A DNA stretch of 34,171 nucleotides, from positions 1 to 34,171 of the forward strand of contig CAJFVW010000086.1 of assembly GCA_904420575.1 (NCBI GenBank), in the 5' to 3' direction. Every line of letters starts with the position of its first letter. Position 1 is the stretch's first letter. Under the pieces are notes generated by a model. The model saw only the letters and a list, made by a program, of their open reading frames with translations. It was not told the DNA's origin and ran no database searches. Source of the stretch: an uncultured Gordonibacter sp. (GTDB taxonomy: Bacteria; Actinomycetota; Coriobacteriia; Coriobacteriales; Eggerthellaceae). Below are positions 16,466 to 25,768 of this stretch, one piece after another. The position numbers were made by a program, and so were the translations under genes.

Positions 16466-18300
16466 GAGACGTCTCGATAGCGCCAAGGTCGCGCGCCGAC
16501 GCGCGCATTGCCGACTACCTCGAGCGGCAGGCGCGGCGCGTGCGCACGACGCCGCCGGGCACGTGCCCGCTGGTCGTCCTGCTGTCGATGGTGCAGGCGG
16601 CTGCGGCCCAGACCTGCGGGAAGTGCGTGTCGTGCCGCGACGGCCTGCCCCGTCTGGCCGCCCTGCTCGAACGCTTGGTGGCCTGCGAGGCCGACGAGAA
16701 GGACCTGGAGGACGTGCGGGCGCTTGCGGACACGGTGCGCGCCACGTCCGACTGCGCCATTGGCTACGAGGCCGCCACGGCCCTGCTCGACGGCCTGGAG
16801 GACTTCGCCGACGAGGTGAAAAGCCACCTGCAGGCGCGTGCGTGCGCCGCAGGCGTCGGCCAGACGGTGCCGTGCGAGACGCTGTGCCCGGCGCATGTGG
16901 ATGTTCCCGCGTACATCGCGCTGGTGGCCGAAGGGCGCTATGCGGAGGCCGTGAACGTGGTGCGCAGGGACAACCCGTTTCCCACCGCCTGTTCGTTCGT
17001 GTGCGAACATCCCTGCGAACAGCGGTGCCGCCGCACGCTCGTCGACGCGCCCGTCAACATCCGCGGCATCAAGCGCTTCGCGGTGGACGGGGCGCCGGCC
17101 GACCAGGTTGCGCCGCCTGTCCGCGGGGCAGACACCGGGCGCACGGTCGCCGTCGTGGGCGGCGGGCCGAGCGGGCTTTCCTGCGCGTACTTCCTGGGGC
17201 TCATGGGGCACCGCGTCACGGTGTTCGAGGCGCGCGAGCAGCTGGGCGGCATGATGCGCTACGGCATACCTGCCTACCGCTTCCCCCGCGAGCGGCTGGA
17301 CGAGGACGTCCGCGGCATTCTGAACGCAGGTGGCATAACGGCACGTTGCGGCATGGCCGTCGGGGAGCGCGAGATGCGCGACGTGGCCGGCACGTACGAC
17401 GCCGTGTACGTGGCCATCGGCGCGCAGGCGGGCAAGTGGCTGGACCTTCCCGGCGCGGACGCCGAGGGCGTGTATTCGGCGGTGGAGCTGCTGGGCTTCA
17501 TCGGCGACGGCGACTATCCCGACTTCACGGGCAAGCGCGTGGTCGTGGTGGGCGGCGGCAACGTGGCCATGGACTGTGCTCGCACGGCGGTGCGCGCCGG
17601 CGCATCGGAGGTGTCGGTGGCGTACCGGCGGCGCCGGGAGGACATGACGGCTCTGCCCGCCGAGGTGGAAAGCGCCGTGGCGGAAGGCGTGGAGCTGATG
17701 GAGCTGGAAGCCCCCGTGCGCATCGACGTGGACGCGTTCGGACGTTGCACGGCGCTGGTCACGCAACCGCAGATGATCGGCCCCGTGCGTGCCGGCCGGC
17801 CCGCGCCCGTCGCGGCGGGCAAGCCCGAGCGGCGCATGGCGGCCGACGTCGTGCTGATCGCCGTGGGACAGGATGTCGTGTCCGCGCCGTTCGAGGCGTT
17901 CGGCATGAAGGCGGCGCGCGGCCGCTTCCTGGCCGACGACGGCCTGGCGGCCGAAGGGCAGGCCCACGTCTTCGTGGGCGGCGACTGTCAGACCGGCCCC
18001 TCGACGGTCATCCGCGCCATTGCGGCGGGGAAGGTGGCCGCGCGCGCCATCGATGGGTTTTTGGGATACTGCCACAAGCTGCCGGGCGACGGAGAAGCGC
18101 CGGCGGCCTGGCCGAACGACCGGACGCCCAAGGGGCGCGTGGAGTTGGCCGAGCGCCCGGCGCGCGAGCGCAAGCGGGACTTCGAAGGCGTGGAGTGCGG
18201 CATGAGCCGCGAGGAAGTCATACAGGAGTGTGGACGTTGCCTGCGGTGCGACCAGTTCGGCTGCGGCGCGACGGAGGAAGGCAGGGTGCAGCATGCCTAG
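16462..18300 (+). CDS. NAD(P)-linked flavoprotein: NuoF-type 4Fe-4S domain fused to GltD/NfnB-like oxidoreductase
   Basis: Predicted diaphorase subunit for the adjacent formate dehydrogenase, 612 residues. Residues 45-125 match the C-terminal 4Fe-4S domain of NuoF (C52, C55, C58, C98), but the FMN/NADH part of NuoF is absent. Residues 130-200 carry the GltD-type cluster cysteines (C138, C142, C177, C181, C185, C189). FAD binding is shown by VVGGGPSGLSCAYF (about 231-245) and NAD(P) binding by VVVVGGGNVAMDCARTA (about 358-375). The tail holds CGRCLRCDQFGC. The GTG start follows GGAGGTAGGAGG. It overlaps lgt by four bases and fdhA by eight. The inferred role is passing electrons between formate and NAD(P). 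Confidence 0.85.
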   Translation: MRDVSIAPRSRADARIADYLERQARRVRTTPPGTCPLVVLLSMVQAAAAQTCGKCVSCRDGLPRLAALLERLVACEADEKDLEDVRALADTVRATSDCAIGYEAATALLDGLEDFADEVKSHLQARACAAGVGQTVPCETLCPAHVDVPAYIALVAEGRYAEAVNVVRRDNPFPTACSFVCEHPCEQRCRRTLVDAPVNIRGIKRFAVDGAPADQVAPPVRGADTGRTVAVVGGGPSGLSCAYFLGLMGHRVTVFEAREQLGGMMRYGIPAYRFPRERLDEDVRGILNAGGITARCGMAVGEREMRDVAGTYDAVYVAIGAQAGKWLDLPGADAEGVYSAVELLGFIGDGDYPDFTGKRVVVVGGGNVAMDCARTAVRAGASEVSVAYRRRREDMTALPAEVESAVAEGVELMELEAPVRIDVDAFGRCTALVTQPQMIGPVRAGRPAPVAAGKPERRMAADVVLIAVGQDVVSAPFEAFGMKAARGRFLADDGLAAEGQAHVFVGGDCQTGPSTVIRAIAAGKVAARAIDGFLGYCHKLPGDGEAPAAWPNDRTPKGRVELAERPARERKRDFEGVECGMSREEVIQECGRCLRCDQFGCGATEEGRVQHA

Positions 18301-21076
18301 CTTGACGATAGACGGCGCGCATGTCGCCGTTCCCGAAGGCACGACCGTTCTGGAGGCCGCGCGGGCGGCGGGGATCCGCATTCCCACGCTGTGCTACCTG
18401 AAGGACGTGAGCGCTGTCGGGTCGTGCCGCGTGTGCGTGGTGGACGTGGAGGGCGAGGAACATCCTGTGCCGGCGTGCTCCGCCGTCGCGCGCGAGGGCA
18501 TGGCGGTGGCCACGCAGTCGTCACGCCTCACGGACTACCGCCGCGTGGCGTTGGAGCTGCTGTGCGCTTCGTGCGTGCCCTGTTCCGAAGGCCGCTGCGC
18601 GGAATGCGACGCAGACGGCGCGTGCGAGCTGCAGGCGCTCGCCTGCGCCTACGGCGTGATAGGGGACGCGCAAGCGGGCGCGGCGGGGGTTGCGGGCGCA
18701 GGTGAGAACGCTGGCGCGGTGGGGGTCGTGGTCGCAGGCCCGGGCGCCGGCGCGCCGCGGGAAGAGCCCGTTCTCGACAGCCACCCTTTCCTCACGTACG
18801 ACCCGAACCGCTGCATCGCGTGCCAGCGGTGCGTGGGCGCGTGCAACGTGGCCGCGCGCAATCACACGCTCACGACCGGCAAGCGGGGCACGCGCACCAC
18901 CATCCGGGCGCCGTTCGGCGAGGACTGGCGCACGTCGGGCTGCGAGTCGTGCGGCAACTGCGCCCAGGCGTGCCCGACCGGCGCGCTGGCGGTGAAGCGC
19001 CGCCGCGGCTACCGGACGTCCGACGTGGAGCGCGTGCGCACCACCTGCCCGCACTGCGGGGTGGGCTGTCAGCTCGACCTGGTGGTGAAGGACGGCCACG
19101 TCGTGGATGCCGAAGGGGCGCCGGGCCCGTCCAACAAGGGGCTTCTGTGCGTGAAGGGCCGCTCGGCCAGCTTCGACTTCGTGGAAGCGCCCGACCGCCT
19201 GACCACGCCGCTCGTGCGCAACCCCGCCTCGGGCCAGCTTGAGCCCGCCACCTGGGACGAGGCGCTCGGCCTGGTGGCGCGCCGCTTCACCGAGCTGCGC
19301 GACGCCCACGGCGGCCAGTCGCTGGCCGCGTTCGCCTGCTCGCGCTCTACCAACGAGGACATCTACCTGTTCCAGAAGATGGCGCGCGAGGCGTTGCAGA
19401 CGAACAACGTGGACTGTTGCGCGCGTGTTTGACACGCTCCCACCGTCGCCGGTCTGGCGACCATGCTTGGCTCGGGAGCCATGACGAACTCCATAGAGGA
19501 CATCACGCGGCAGGCCGATCTGGTCATGCTCGTGGGGTCGAACCCCGAAGAGGCGCATCCCGTCATCGGCATGCAGCTGCGCGCCGCGGTCGAGCGGGGG
19601 TGCCGGCTCATCGTGGTGGACCCGCGCGACATCGGGCTGGCGGCGCAGGCCGACATCCATCTGAAGCTGCGCCCCGGCACGAACGTGACGTTCGCGCACG
19701 GCGTGGTGAACTACCTCATCCAGCACGGCCTGTACGACGAGGATTTCGTGCGCGAGCGCACCGAAGGCTTCGAGATACTGGCCGCGACCGTGCGGGACTA
19801 CACGCCCGAGCGCGTGGAGGCCGTGTGCGGCATCGACCGCGCCGACCTGGTCTCGGCCGCAAGGATGTATGCGGCGGCCGATGCGGCGGCCATCGTGTAC
19901 TGCCTGGGCGTGACCGAGCATTCCACCGGCACGGACGGCGTGATGGCGCTTTCCAACATGGCCATGGTCACGGGCAACCTGGGGAAGCCCGGCTGCGGCG
20001 TGAACCCGCTGCGCGGCCAGAACAACGTGCAGGGCGCCTGCGACATGGGCGCCGGCCCGGACGACATGCCAGGCTACCAGAAGGTCGCCGACCCTGCCGT
20101 GCGGCATAAGTTCGAACAGGCGTGGGGCATGCCGCTGCCGGCCTGGCGCGGCCTCAAGGCCACGGAATGCTTCCCGGCCATGCTGGACGGGCGCATCAAG
20201 GGGCTGTTCCTGTTCGGCGAGGACCCCGTGCGCACCGACCCCGACACGCACCATGTCATCCGCGCGCTCGAGGCGCTGGAGTTCTTCGTGGTGGACGACC
20301 TGTTCCTCACCGAGACGGCGCGCCATGCCGACGTGGTGCTGCCGGGCCGCAGCTACGCGGAGAAGGAAGGCACGTTCACCAACACCGAACGGCGCGTGCA
20401 GCGCGTGCGCAAGGCGGTGGAAGGGCCGGCGGGGCCGTGGCTTGACACGCGCATATTCGCCGAGGTCATGAACCGCATGGGGGTGGCGCAGCCGCAGCTT
20501 TCGGCCGCGGCGCTCATGGACGAGATCGCTTCGGTGACGCCTTCGTACGGCGGCGTGAGCCACGCGCGTCTGGACGGCGAAGCGGTGGCCGGCCGCGGCT
20601 TGCAGTGGCCGTGCCCCAACGCGGAGCATCCCGGCACGCCCATCCTGCACGAGAGCGCGTTCCCGAACGGGCTGGGCGCCTTCGCCACGCCGGAGTACCT
20701 GCCGTCGGTGGAGCTGCCCGACGAGGACTATCCGCTCGTGCTCATGACCGGCCGCGTGCTGTACCAGTACAACGCGTGCGCCATGACGGGACGCACGCGC
20801 GGCCTGGACGAGATCGCCGGCAGCTCGTTCATCGAGCTGCATTCGCAGGACGCCGAGGCGCTGGGCGTGGTCGACGGCGACCGCGTGCGCGTGACCTCGC
20901 GGCGCGGCCAGGTTGAGACGACGGCGCGCGTGTCGGGCAAGACGAACCCCGGCGAGACGTGGATGCCGTTCCATTTCCAGGACGCGAACAGCAACTGGCT
21001 GACCATCGCGGCCTTGGACCGGGTGTCGAAGGCTCCCGAGTACAAGGTGTGCGCCGTGCGGGTGGAGAAGGCTTAG
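18293..21076 (+). CDS. fdhA: Formate dehydrogenase catalytic subunit, selenocysteine-containing
   Basis: Molybdenum/tungsten formate dehydrogenase of 927 residues, read through an in-frame TGA at 19430-19432 (Sec380). NuoG-like N-terminus: 2Fe-2S ligands C34, C45, C48, C62, then a Cys-rich segment (C91-C111) where the usual His ligand is not evident, then two 4Fe-4S ferredoxin motifs (CIACQRCVGAC; CESCGNCAQACP). The bis-MGD catalytic domain starts near residue 250 (CPHCGVGC). NNVDCCARV-U-HAPTVAGLA is the family active site with Sec in place of Cys, and the C-terminal half matches FDH (RGQNNVQGACDMG, MTGRVLYQYN). An Ala/Gly/Val-rich linker occupies about 126-160. Without recoding, the gene would be miscalled as two frames. 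It pairs with the upstream diaphorase as a soluble NAD(P)-linked enzyme. Confidence 0.93.
19430..19461 (+). promoter_or_regulatory. Selenocysteine UGA codon and bacterial SECIS hairpin
   Basis: TGA at 19430-19432 is followed 12 bases later by a perfect six-base-pair stem, GTCGCC (19445-19450) with GGCGAC (19456-19461), closing the pentaloop GGTCT. The GGTCT apex is the SelB-recognised feature of the E. coli fdhF element, and stem position relative to the UGA also fits. Confidence 0.92.
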
Positions 21077-21182
21077 GCGAAGGCAGAAGGCCGGTCGGCG
21101 TTTCCGCGCACCTGCGGCGAGGCGGCGCTGCGGAGGGCATGACGCGCGCGGCGAGAGCAGGGCGGGCTGACACCGTGCCGCG

Positions 21183-23138
21183 CTACGGCAAAAGGCTTTT
21201 CTGCTGGTACAGGCCCCCGTCCACGAAGCCGAGCGTGCGGTAGTACGCGCGCGTGCCCACGGCGCTGATGACGTTGACCGCGCGATAGCCCTGTTCCCGG
21301 GCCAGGTCGCAAGCGGTCTCCACCAGGCGCTTCCCCAGGCCGCGGTGCTGGGCGTTCTGGCCGTCGCCATGCAGGCTGGCCACCTTGCCGTACACGTGGA
21401 CCTCGCGGATCATGGCTTCGTGCGGACACACAGGCGCCGCGCCGCCAAGCGCCTCCACGCAGGCGGGGTCCGGCAGGGAAAGCCGCAGGAAGCCCGCTAT
21501 GCGGTTCTCGGGCGTCACCCACTGCAGGAAGCATTCCTCGGACACGGTGGTGCGGTAGCGCACGACGGAAAGCGTCAGGCCGGCGGCTTCGGCGGCGTCC
21601 GCGCCTATCTCGCGGTGGCGCATTTCTTCGATGGGCGCGCCGGCGGCCTCGACGTGCGCCTCCACCAGCTGGCGCAGGTTGGTCTTCCTGTTGCCGGCCA
21701 CGATGTCGTGGGCCGAGATGTCGCGTATCATGCGCGAGATGCGCGTGTAGGGAGGCGTGGCCAGCACGTCGGCCGCCAACACGTCCACCAGCGTTTCCTC
21801 GTCGTAGGGCCGCCAGTCGCCGCGCTTGGCGCGCGCGCCCAGCCCCGTGCCCTCCACCAGCACGCAGGGATACAGCTTCACCTCGTCGGGCTGGTAGGGC
21901 GCATCGGTGACGAGGCGACGGTAGTCCTGCTTGTCGCGTTCGGGCGTGGAGCCGCACAGGTTCGCCATGGCATGCACGTGCGTCTTGAAGCCGAACAGGC
22001 GCAGCAGCTCGAAGGCATGCCGCACGCTTTCCACGTTGGCGGTGCGGCTGTTCAGGGCGAGGACGGCGGGGTCCAGGCTCTGGATGCCCATCTGCACCTT
22101 GGTGCAGCCGAAGCGGCGCAGCAGCGTCAGGCTTTCCGGCGTGACGGCGTCCGGGCGCGTTTCCACCACCAGGCCGACGCAGCGGTGCCGTGCCTGCTCG
22201 TTGGCCGCCTGCTGCGCGGCCACCTCTTCCAGCATGGCGCGTTGCCGCGCGGCCACGGCCTGCCACGACGCGTCCTTTTGGTACAGCTGGCGCACGGCGC
22301 GGTTGTACGTCAGCGTGCCGTCGCGCACCTCCTGCTGCGCGGCCGCCACGTGTGCGGCGGCGTCTTCGGCGCGGTTGGCGATGCCGTGCGACCGGTAGAG
22401 CGCGCGGCGTTCCTCGGCGGCGCGGCGCGCTTCGTCGCCGTCCCCGTCGTTCAGGGCGCGGAACAGCTCGTGCACGAACCAGGCCTGGTAGTCCTGCGGG
22501 TAGTCGCTCCACGTGCCGCCCAGCACGATGAGCTCAACCTTGTCGGTGACGTGGCCCATCTCGACCAGGGCGTGCAGGCGGGCGGTCACCTGCAGATACG
22601 GGTCGAACCAGTTGCGTTCGGCCCGCTGGCAGGCCGGCTCGTCTGCCAGATAGCTTTTCGGCATGCGCAGGTCGTTGGGGCAGTACAGGCAGTCGCCCGA
22701 ACAGGGCCACGGCTTCGTGAGCACCGTGATGGTGGCCACGCCGGACGCGGTGCGCCGCGGCTTCATGCGCAGGGTCTGCACGAGCCGCCGCTCCAGCGCC
22801 TCGTCGACGTTCCAGCTGCCCCAGCGGGCAGGGTCGGCCTCCTTGACGTGCAGGTAGTAGGGGAGGAGCCGCTTCTTGGCGAAGGGCTGCTCGCTGGCGG
22901 TCCGCCCTTCGTTGCGCCTGCGGATGATCTGCGCCAGCCGGTTCGGGTCGAGCGGCGCGTCGGGCAACGGGTCGGGCGCGGTCGTCCTTCTGGCGTCGGC
23001 CGTGTCCGCATCCCCCTTGCCCGCATCGGTTTCGCTTGCGCTCGTTGATTCCTTCGCGCGAGCGCTGTCCGCGTCGGGCGCGGGCGCGCCCGTGGCATTC
23101 CGCAGTTCGTTCAGTATTTCCCGTATCAGCTGTTCCAT
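21183..23138 (-). CDS. elp3: Elp3-type tRNA uridine-34 5-carboxymethyl radical SAM/GNAT enzyme
   Basis: Bacterial Elp3 homologue of 651 residues that uses S-adenosylmethionine radical chemistry and acetyl-CoA to place a carboxymethyl group on wobble U34. Seen: LTKPWPCSGDCLYCPND with the cluster cysteines (about residues 146-153), the downstream LGGTWSDYP and QDYRRL motifs, KVQMGIQSLDP, and a C-terminal GNAT domain with QHRGLGKRL and AYYRTLGF. Residues 15-65 are a variable acidic linker. The ATG lies close to a shared divergent promoter, and no strong ribosome site precedes it, so translation may be leaderless. It is divergent from a Trm9-like methyltransferase that would act on its product. 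Confidence 0.92.
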   Translation of the reverse strand: MEQLIREILNELRNATGAPAPDADSARAKESTSASETDAGKGDADTADARRTTAPDPLPDAPLDPNRLAQIIRRRNEGRTASEQPFAKKRLLPYYLHVKEADPARWGSWNVDEALERRLVQTLRMKPRRTASGVATITVLTKPWPCSGDCLYCPNDLRMPKSYLADEPACQRAERNWFDPYLQVTARLHALVEMGHVTDKVELIVLGGTWSDYPQDYQAWFVHELFRALNDGDGDEARRAAEERRALYRSHGIANRAEDAAAHVAAAQQEVRDGTLTYNRAVRQLYQKDASWQAVAARQRAMLEEVAAQQAANEQARHRCVGLVVETRPDAVTPESLTLLRRFGCTKVQMGIQSLDPAVLALNSRTANVESVRHAFELLRLFGFKTHVHAMANLCGSTPERDKQDYRRLVTDAPYQPDEVKLYPCVLVEGTGLGARAKRGDWRPYDEETLVDVLAADVLATPPYTRISRMIRDISAHDIVAGNRKTNLRQLVEAHVEAAGAPIEEMRHREIGADAAEAAGLTLSVVRYRTTVSEECFLQWVTPENRIAGFLRLSLPDPACVEALGGAAPVCPHEAMIREVHVYGKVASLHGDGQNAQHRGLGKRLVETACDLAREQGYRAVNVISAVGTRAYYRTLGFVDGGLYQQKSLLP

Positions 23139-23227
23139 GGTGCGAAGAATTCTATACTATGGAGCGCAGGCGAAGCGGCGCGCGCCGCATCTTCGCAGAC
23201 TTCTTCCACCCGACGGTCAGGATTGCC
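23139..23227. promoter_or_regulatory. Divergent promoter region of elp3 and the Trm9-like gene
   Basis: An 89-base gap. TATACT at 23153-23158 could be the plus-strand -10 and the overlapping TATAGA/TAGTAT the minus-strand -10. Both -35 regions are weak. A plus-strand start near 23165 would exclude the in-frame ATG at 23159 and supports translation from 23228. Confidence 0.35.
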
Positions 23228-24076
23228 ATGGACATAGCCACCGCCCGCTTGCTCTGCGACATGACGAGCGATTTCTACCGCCAACAGGCCGCGTCGTTCT
23301 CTCAGACGCGCCAGGCTCCGTGGCCGGGGTGGCGTACCTGCGTGGACGTCCTGCGACGCGCCGGGCTTGGCGGCGACGTGGCGGTGCTCGACCTGGCATG
23401 CGGGAACCTGCGGTTCGAGTCGTTCCTGGCCGAATCGCTTGCGCCAGCCGCCTGCACGTTCTACGCCGTGGACAACTGTGACGGCCTGGTGTCCTCGGCC
23501 GCTGATGGTACAAGGGAACGGGGGCTCCGTATCGCCTCCGCAGGCCCGGCAAGCGGCGGCGCGGCGGACAACGGGAGAGCCTCGGACGGCGAGTCGCACC
23601 TGGACGTGCGCTTCCAGAGCCTGGACGTCATGGAGGCTCTGTTCGCCGGCGCGAGCCTGTATGACGCGCTGGAAGCGCCCGCCTGCGACGTGGCCGTGTC
23701 GTTCGGCTTTCTGCACCATGTGCCTTTGTTCGAGCAGCGCGTTGCCGTCATGCGGGCGCTTGTCGACCAGGTGCGTCCGGGCGGATTCGTGATCGTGTCG
23801 CTCTGGCGCTTCCTGCACGACGACGCCTTCGCCGCCAAAGCGCAGGCCGAGCACGCACGTGCCTCTGCTGCGCTGGGCTTGCCGCCGCTCGACCTAGGCG
23901 ACTTCGTGCTGGGCTGGCAGAACGTTCCGGGTGCCTACCGGTACTGCCACAGCTTCTCCGATGCCGAGTTGGACCAGCTGGTGGTGGCGTGCGGCGACGC
24001 GGCGGAGGAGGTCGTGCGCTTCACGGCGGACGGCCGCACGGGGGAAATGAACGCGTACGTGGTGCTGCGGGTCTGA
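23228..24076 (+). CDS. Trm9/ALKBH8-like SAM-dependent methyltransferase
   Basis: Class I methyltransferase of 282 residues. The N-terminal FSQTRQAPWP (residues 24-33) is the hallmark found in eukaryotic Trm9 and ALKBH8, which methylate cm5U34 of tRNA. SAM motif I follows as VLDLACGNLRFE (53-64). FGFLHHVPL fits motif IV, and the C-terminal YRYCHSFSDAELDQLV resembles the Trm9/ALKBH8 ending. A variable Gly/Ala-rich insert lies between the second and third strands. The gene is divergent from elp3, which makes cm5U34, so mcm5U34 formation is the natural inference. The start at 23228 has only a weak ribosome site; the alternative ATG is at 23159. A generic class I methyltransferase role remains possible. 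Confidence 0.75.
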   Translation: MDIATARLLCDMTSDFYRQQAASFSQTRQAPWPGWRTCVDVLRRAGLGGDVAVLDLACGNLRFESFLAESLAPAACTFYAVDNCDGLVSSAADGTRERGLRIASAGPASGGAADNGRASDGESHLDVRFQSLDVMEALFAGASLYDALEAPACDVAVSFGFLHHVPLFEQRVAVMRALVDQVRPGGFVIVSLWRFLHDDAFAAKAQAEHARASAALGLPPLDLGDFVLGWQNVPGAYRYCHSFSDAELDQLVVACGDAAEEVVRFTADGRTGEMNAYVVLRV

Positions 24077-24112
24077 GTTCCCGTGGCGGCATGCGACAGC
24101 AAGGAGGATGGA

Positions 24113-24556
24113 ATGCGGATCGACGGGACGAGGTTCGAAGAGGCGAGGTCGGACGATGCCGGCCAACCGAATGCCGAAGGTGCCGGGTTCAAGGGCGCGG
24201 GCCTCATCGAAATGGACGAGACGTTCTACGAACGCGTTTACGAACAGGTGCGCAAGGTGCCCTCAGGCTCGGTGTGCACGTACGGCACCATCGCCGAGCT
24301 TGCCGGGTATCCGCGCGCGTCGCGCGAGGTGGGCTACGCCATGAGCCGCGCGCAGCGGGCGTGGGAGCTGCCGTGCCACCGCATCGTCAATGCCAAGGGG
24401 ACGCTCGCGCCGTCGTACGCGTTCGGCGGCAAGGAGAACCAGCGTGCGCTGCTGGAAGCCGAGGGCGTGGCCTTCCTGGACGACGACACCATCGACATGA
24501 GGCATCACCGCTGGCCGCCCAGCGACGAACCTGAACAGCTCACGCTGGGGCTGTGA
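24113..24556 (+). CDS. MGMT/Ada C-terminal family protein (O6-alkylguanine repair)
   Basis: Single-domain protein of 147 residues. TYGTIAELAGYPRASREVGYAM and LPCHRI (Cys88) match the DNA-binding and active-site motifs of O6-methylguanine-DNA methyltransferase. The N-terminal MGMT domain is missing and replaced by a variable 30-residue lead. Alkyltransferase-like proteins of similar size usually have Trp instead of this Cys; here Cys is kept, so real alkyl transfer is possible. A perfect AAGGAGG site precedes the ATG. The gene follows the Trm9-like gene by 36 bases and is probably co-transcribed with it. Confidence 0.85.
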   Translation: MRIDGTRFEEARSDDAGQPNAEGAGFKGAGLIEMDETFYERVYEQVRKVPSGSVCTYGTIAELAGYPRASREVGYAMSRAQRAWELPCHRIVNAKGTLAPSYAFGGKENQRALLEAEGVAFLDDDTIDMRHHRWPPSDEPEQLTLGL

Positions 24557-24676
24557 GGCGCTGCCCCGCACGTTCTGGCGGTTTGTTAAATTCGTATTTC
24601 ATGCTGGACGGGATGGGGGCTTTCGTACATCATGGGGTGCGAACGGAATGGACGCATCGGATGTGAGGAGTGACGC

Positions 24677-25666
24677 ATGGTGAAGACGCGCATCGGCATT
24701 TTGGGATACGGGAACCTGGGACGCGGCGTGGAGCTGGCATGCCGCCAGAACGACGACTTAGAGCTGGTGGCGCTGTTCACGCGGCGCGATCCGGCAAGCG
24801 TGCATCCGCTCGCGGACTCCGTGACGGTGTATGCTGCCGACGACTTGGCCGCGCATGCCGACGATGTGGACGTGCTCGTCCTCTGCGGCGGCAGCGCGAA
24901 CGACCTGCCGGAGCAGACGCCCGCATGCGCCCAGCTGTTTACCGTGGTCGATTCGTTCGACACGCACGCGAACATCCCCGCCCATTTCGCGCAGGTGGAC
25001 GCAGCTGCGCGGGAAGGCGGCCAGGTGGCCATCATCTCTGCGGGGTGGGATCCGGGCATGTTCTCGCTCGCGCGCCTGTACGCGGGCTGCATCCTGCCCG
25101 AAGGCGGCGACTACACGTTCTGGGGTCGTGGCGTTTCCCAAGGCCACAGCGACGCCATCCGCCGCATTCCCGGCGTGGCCGATGCGCGCCAGTACACGGT
25201 GCCGGTGCCGGAAGCGCTCGAAGCCGTGCGCAGCGGGCAGATGCCCGAACTGTCCACGCGCCAGAAGCATACGCGCGAATGCTACGTGGTGGCCGAAGAA
25301 GGTGCCGACCTGGCGGCCATCGAACGCGCCATCGTGACCATGCCGAACTACTTCGACGAGTACGACACCACGGTGACGTTCATCTCGCAGGAAGAACTCG
25401 ACCGCGACCATGCGGGCATCCCGCACGGCGGGTCGGTCATCCGATCGGGCGTGACCGGCGAGCAGGGCGAGCATCGCCACGTGGTGGAGTATTCCCTGAA
25501 GCTGGATTCCAATCCCGAATTCACCGGCAGCGTGCTGGCGGCATGCGCCCGCGCCGCGCACCGCTTGGCGCGCGAAGGGCAGACGGGCTGCAAGACGCTC
25601 TTCGACATCCCGCCTGCGTACCTGTCGCCGCGCTCGGCCGAAGACCTGCGCGCCCATTTGCTGTAG
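24677..25666 (+). CDS. ddh: meso-Diaminopimelate dehydrogenase
   Basis: NADPH-dependent enzyme of 329 residues that converts tetrahydrodipicolinate and ammonia directly to meso-diaminopimelate for lysine and peptidoglycan. Seen: nucleotide loop GILGYGNLGRG (8-18), LCGGSANDLPEQTP, VDSFDTHANIP, ISAGWDPGMFSL, FWGRGVSQGHSDAIRRI and the C-terminal LDSNPEFTGSVLAACARAA, all characteristic of this enzyme, and the length is typical. GAGGAG lies seven bases before the ATG. It is separated from the MGMT gene by 120 bases containing an AT-rich stretch (about 24590-24603) and is ended by a strong hairpin. Probably monocistronic. Confidence 0.94.
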   Translation: MVKTRIGILGYGNLGRGVELACRQNDDLELVALFTRRDPASVHPLADSVTVYAADDLAAHADDVDVLVLCGGSANDLPEQTPACAQLFTVVDSFDTHANIPAHFAQVDAAAREGGQVAIISAGWDPGMFSLARLYAGCILPEGGDYTFWGRGVSQGHSDAIRRIPGVADARQYTVPVPEALEAVRSGQMPELSTRQKHTRECYVVAEEGADLAAIERAIVTMPNYFDEYDTTVTFISQEELDRDHAGIPHGGSVIRSGVTGEQGEHRHVVEYSLKLDSNPEFTGSVLAACARAAHRLAREGQTGCKTLFDIPPAYLSPRSAEDLRAHLL

Positions 25667-25768
25667 CGCGCCCGTCCCGCGAAAGAGGCCCATTGGAAGG
25701 TCCTGGCGCAGGCAGCGGTCCTGGCCGAGGTGCTTGATCGCAAGCGACGGCCCGAAAACAACGACCCG

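Noticed and set aside
19433-21076. Formate dehydrogenase as two separate genes split at 19432
   Set aside because: Both halves are in one frame, the TGA occupies the catalytic Sec position, and a SECIS hairpin follows.
23159-23227. Earlier ATG at 23159 for the Trm9-like gene
   Set aside because: It overlaps the presumed -10 box region, and family similarity begins after 23228; kept only as an alternative.
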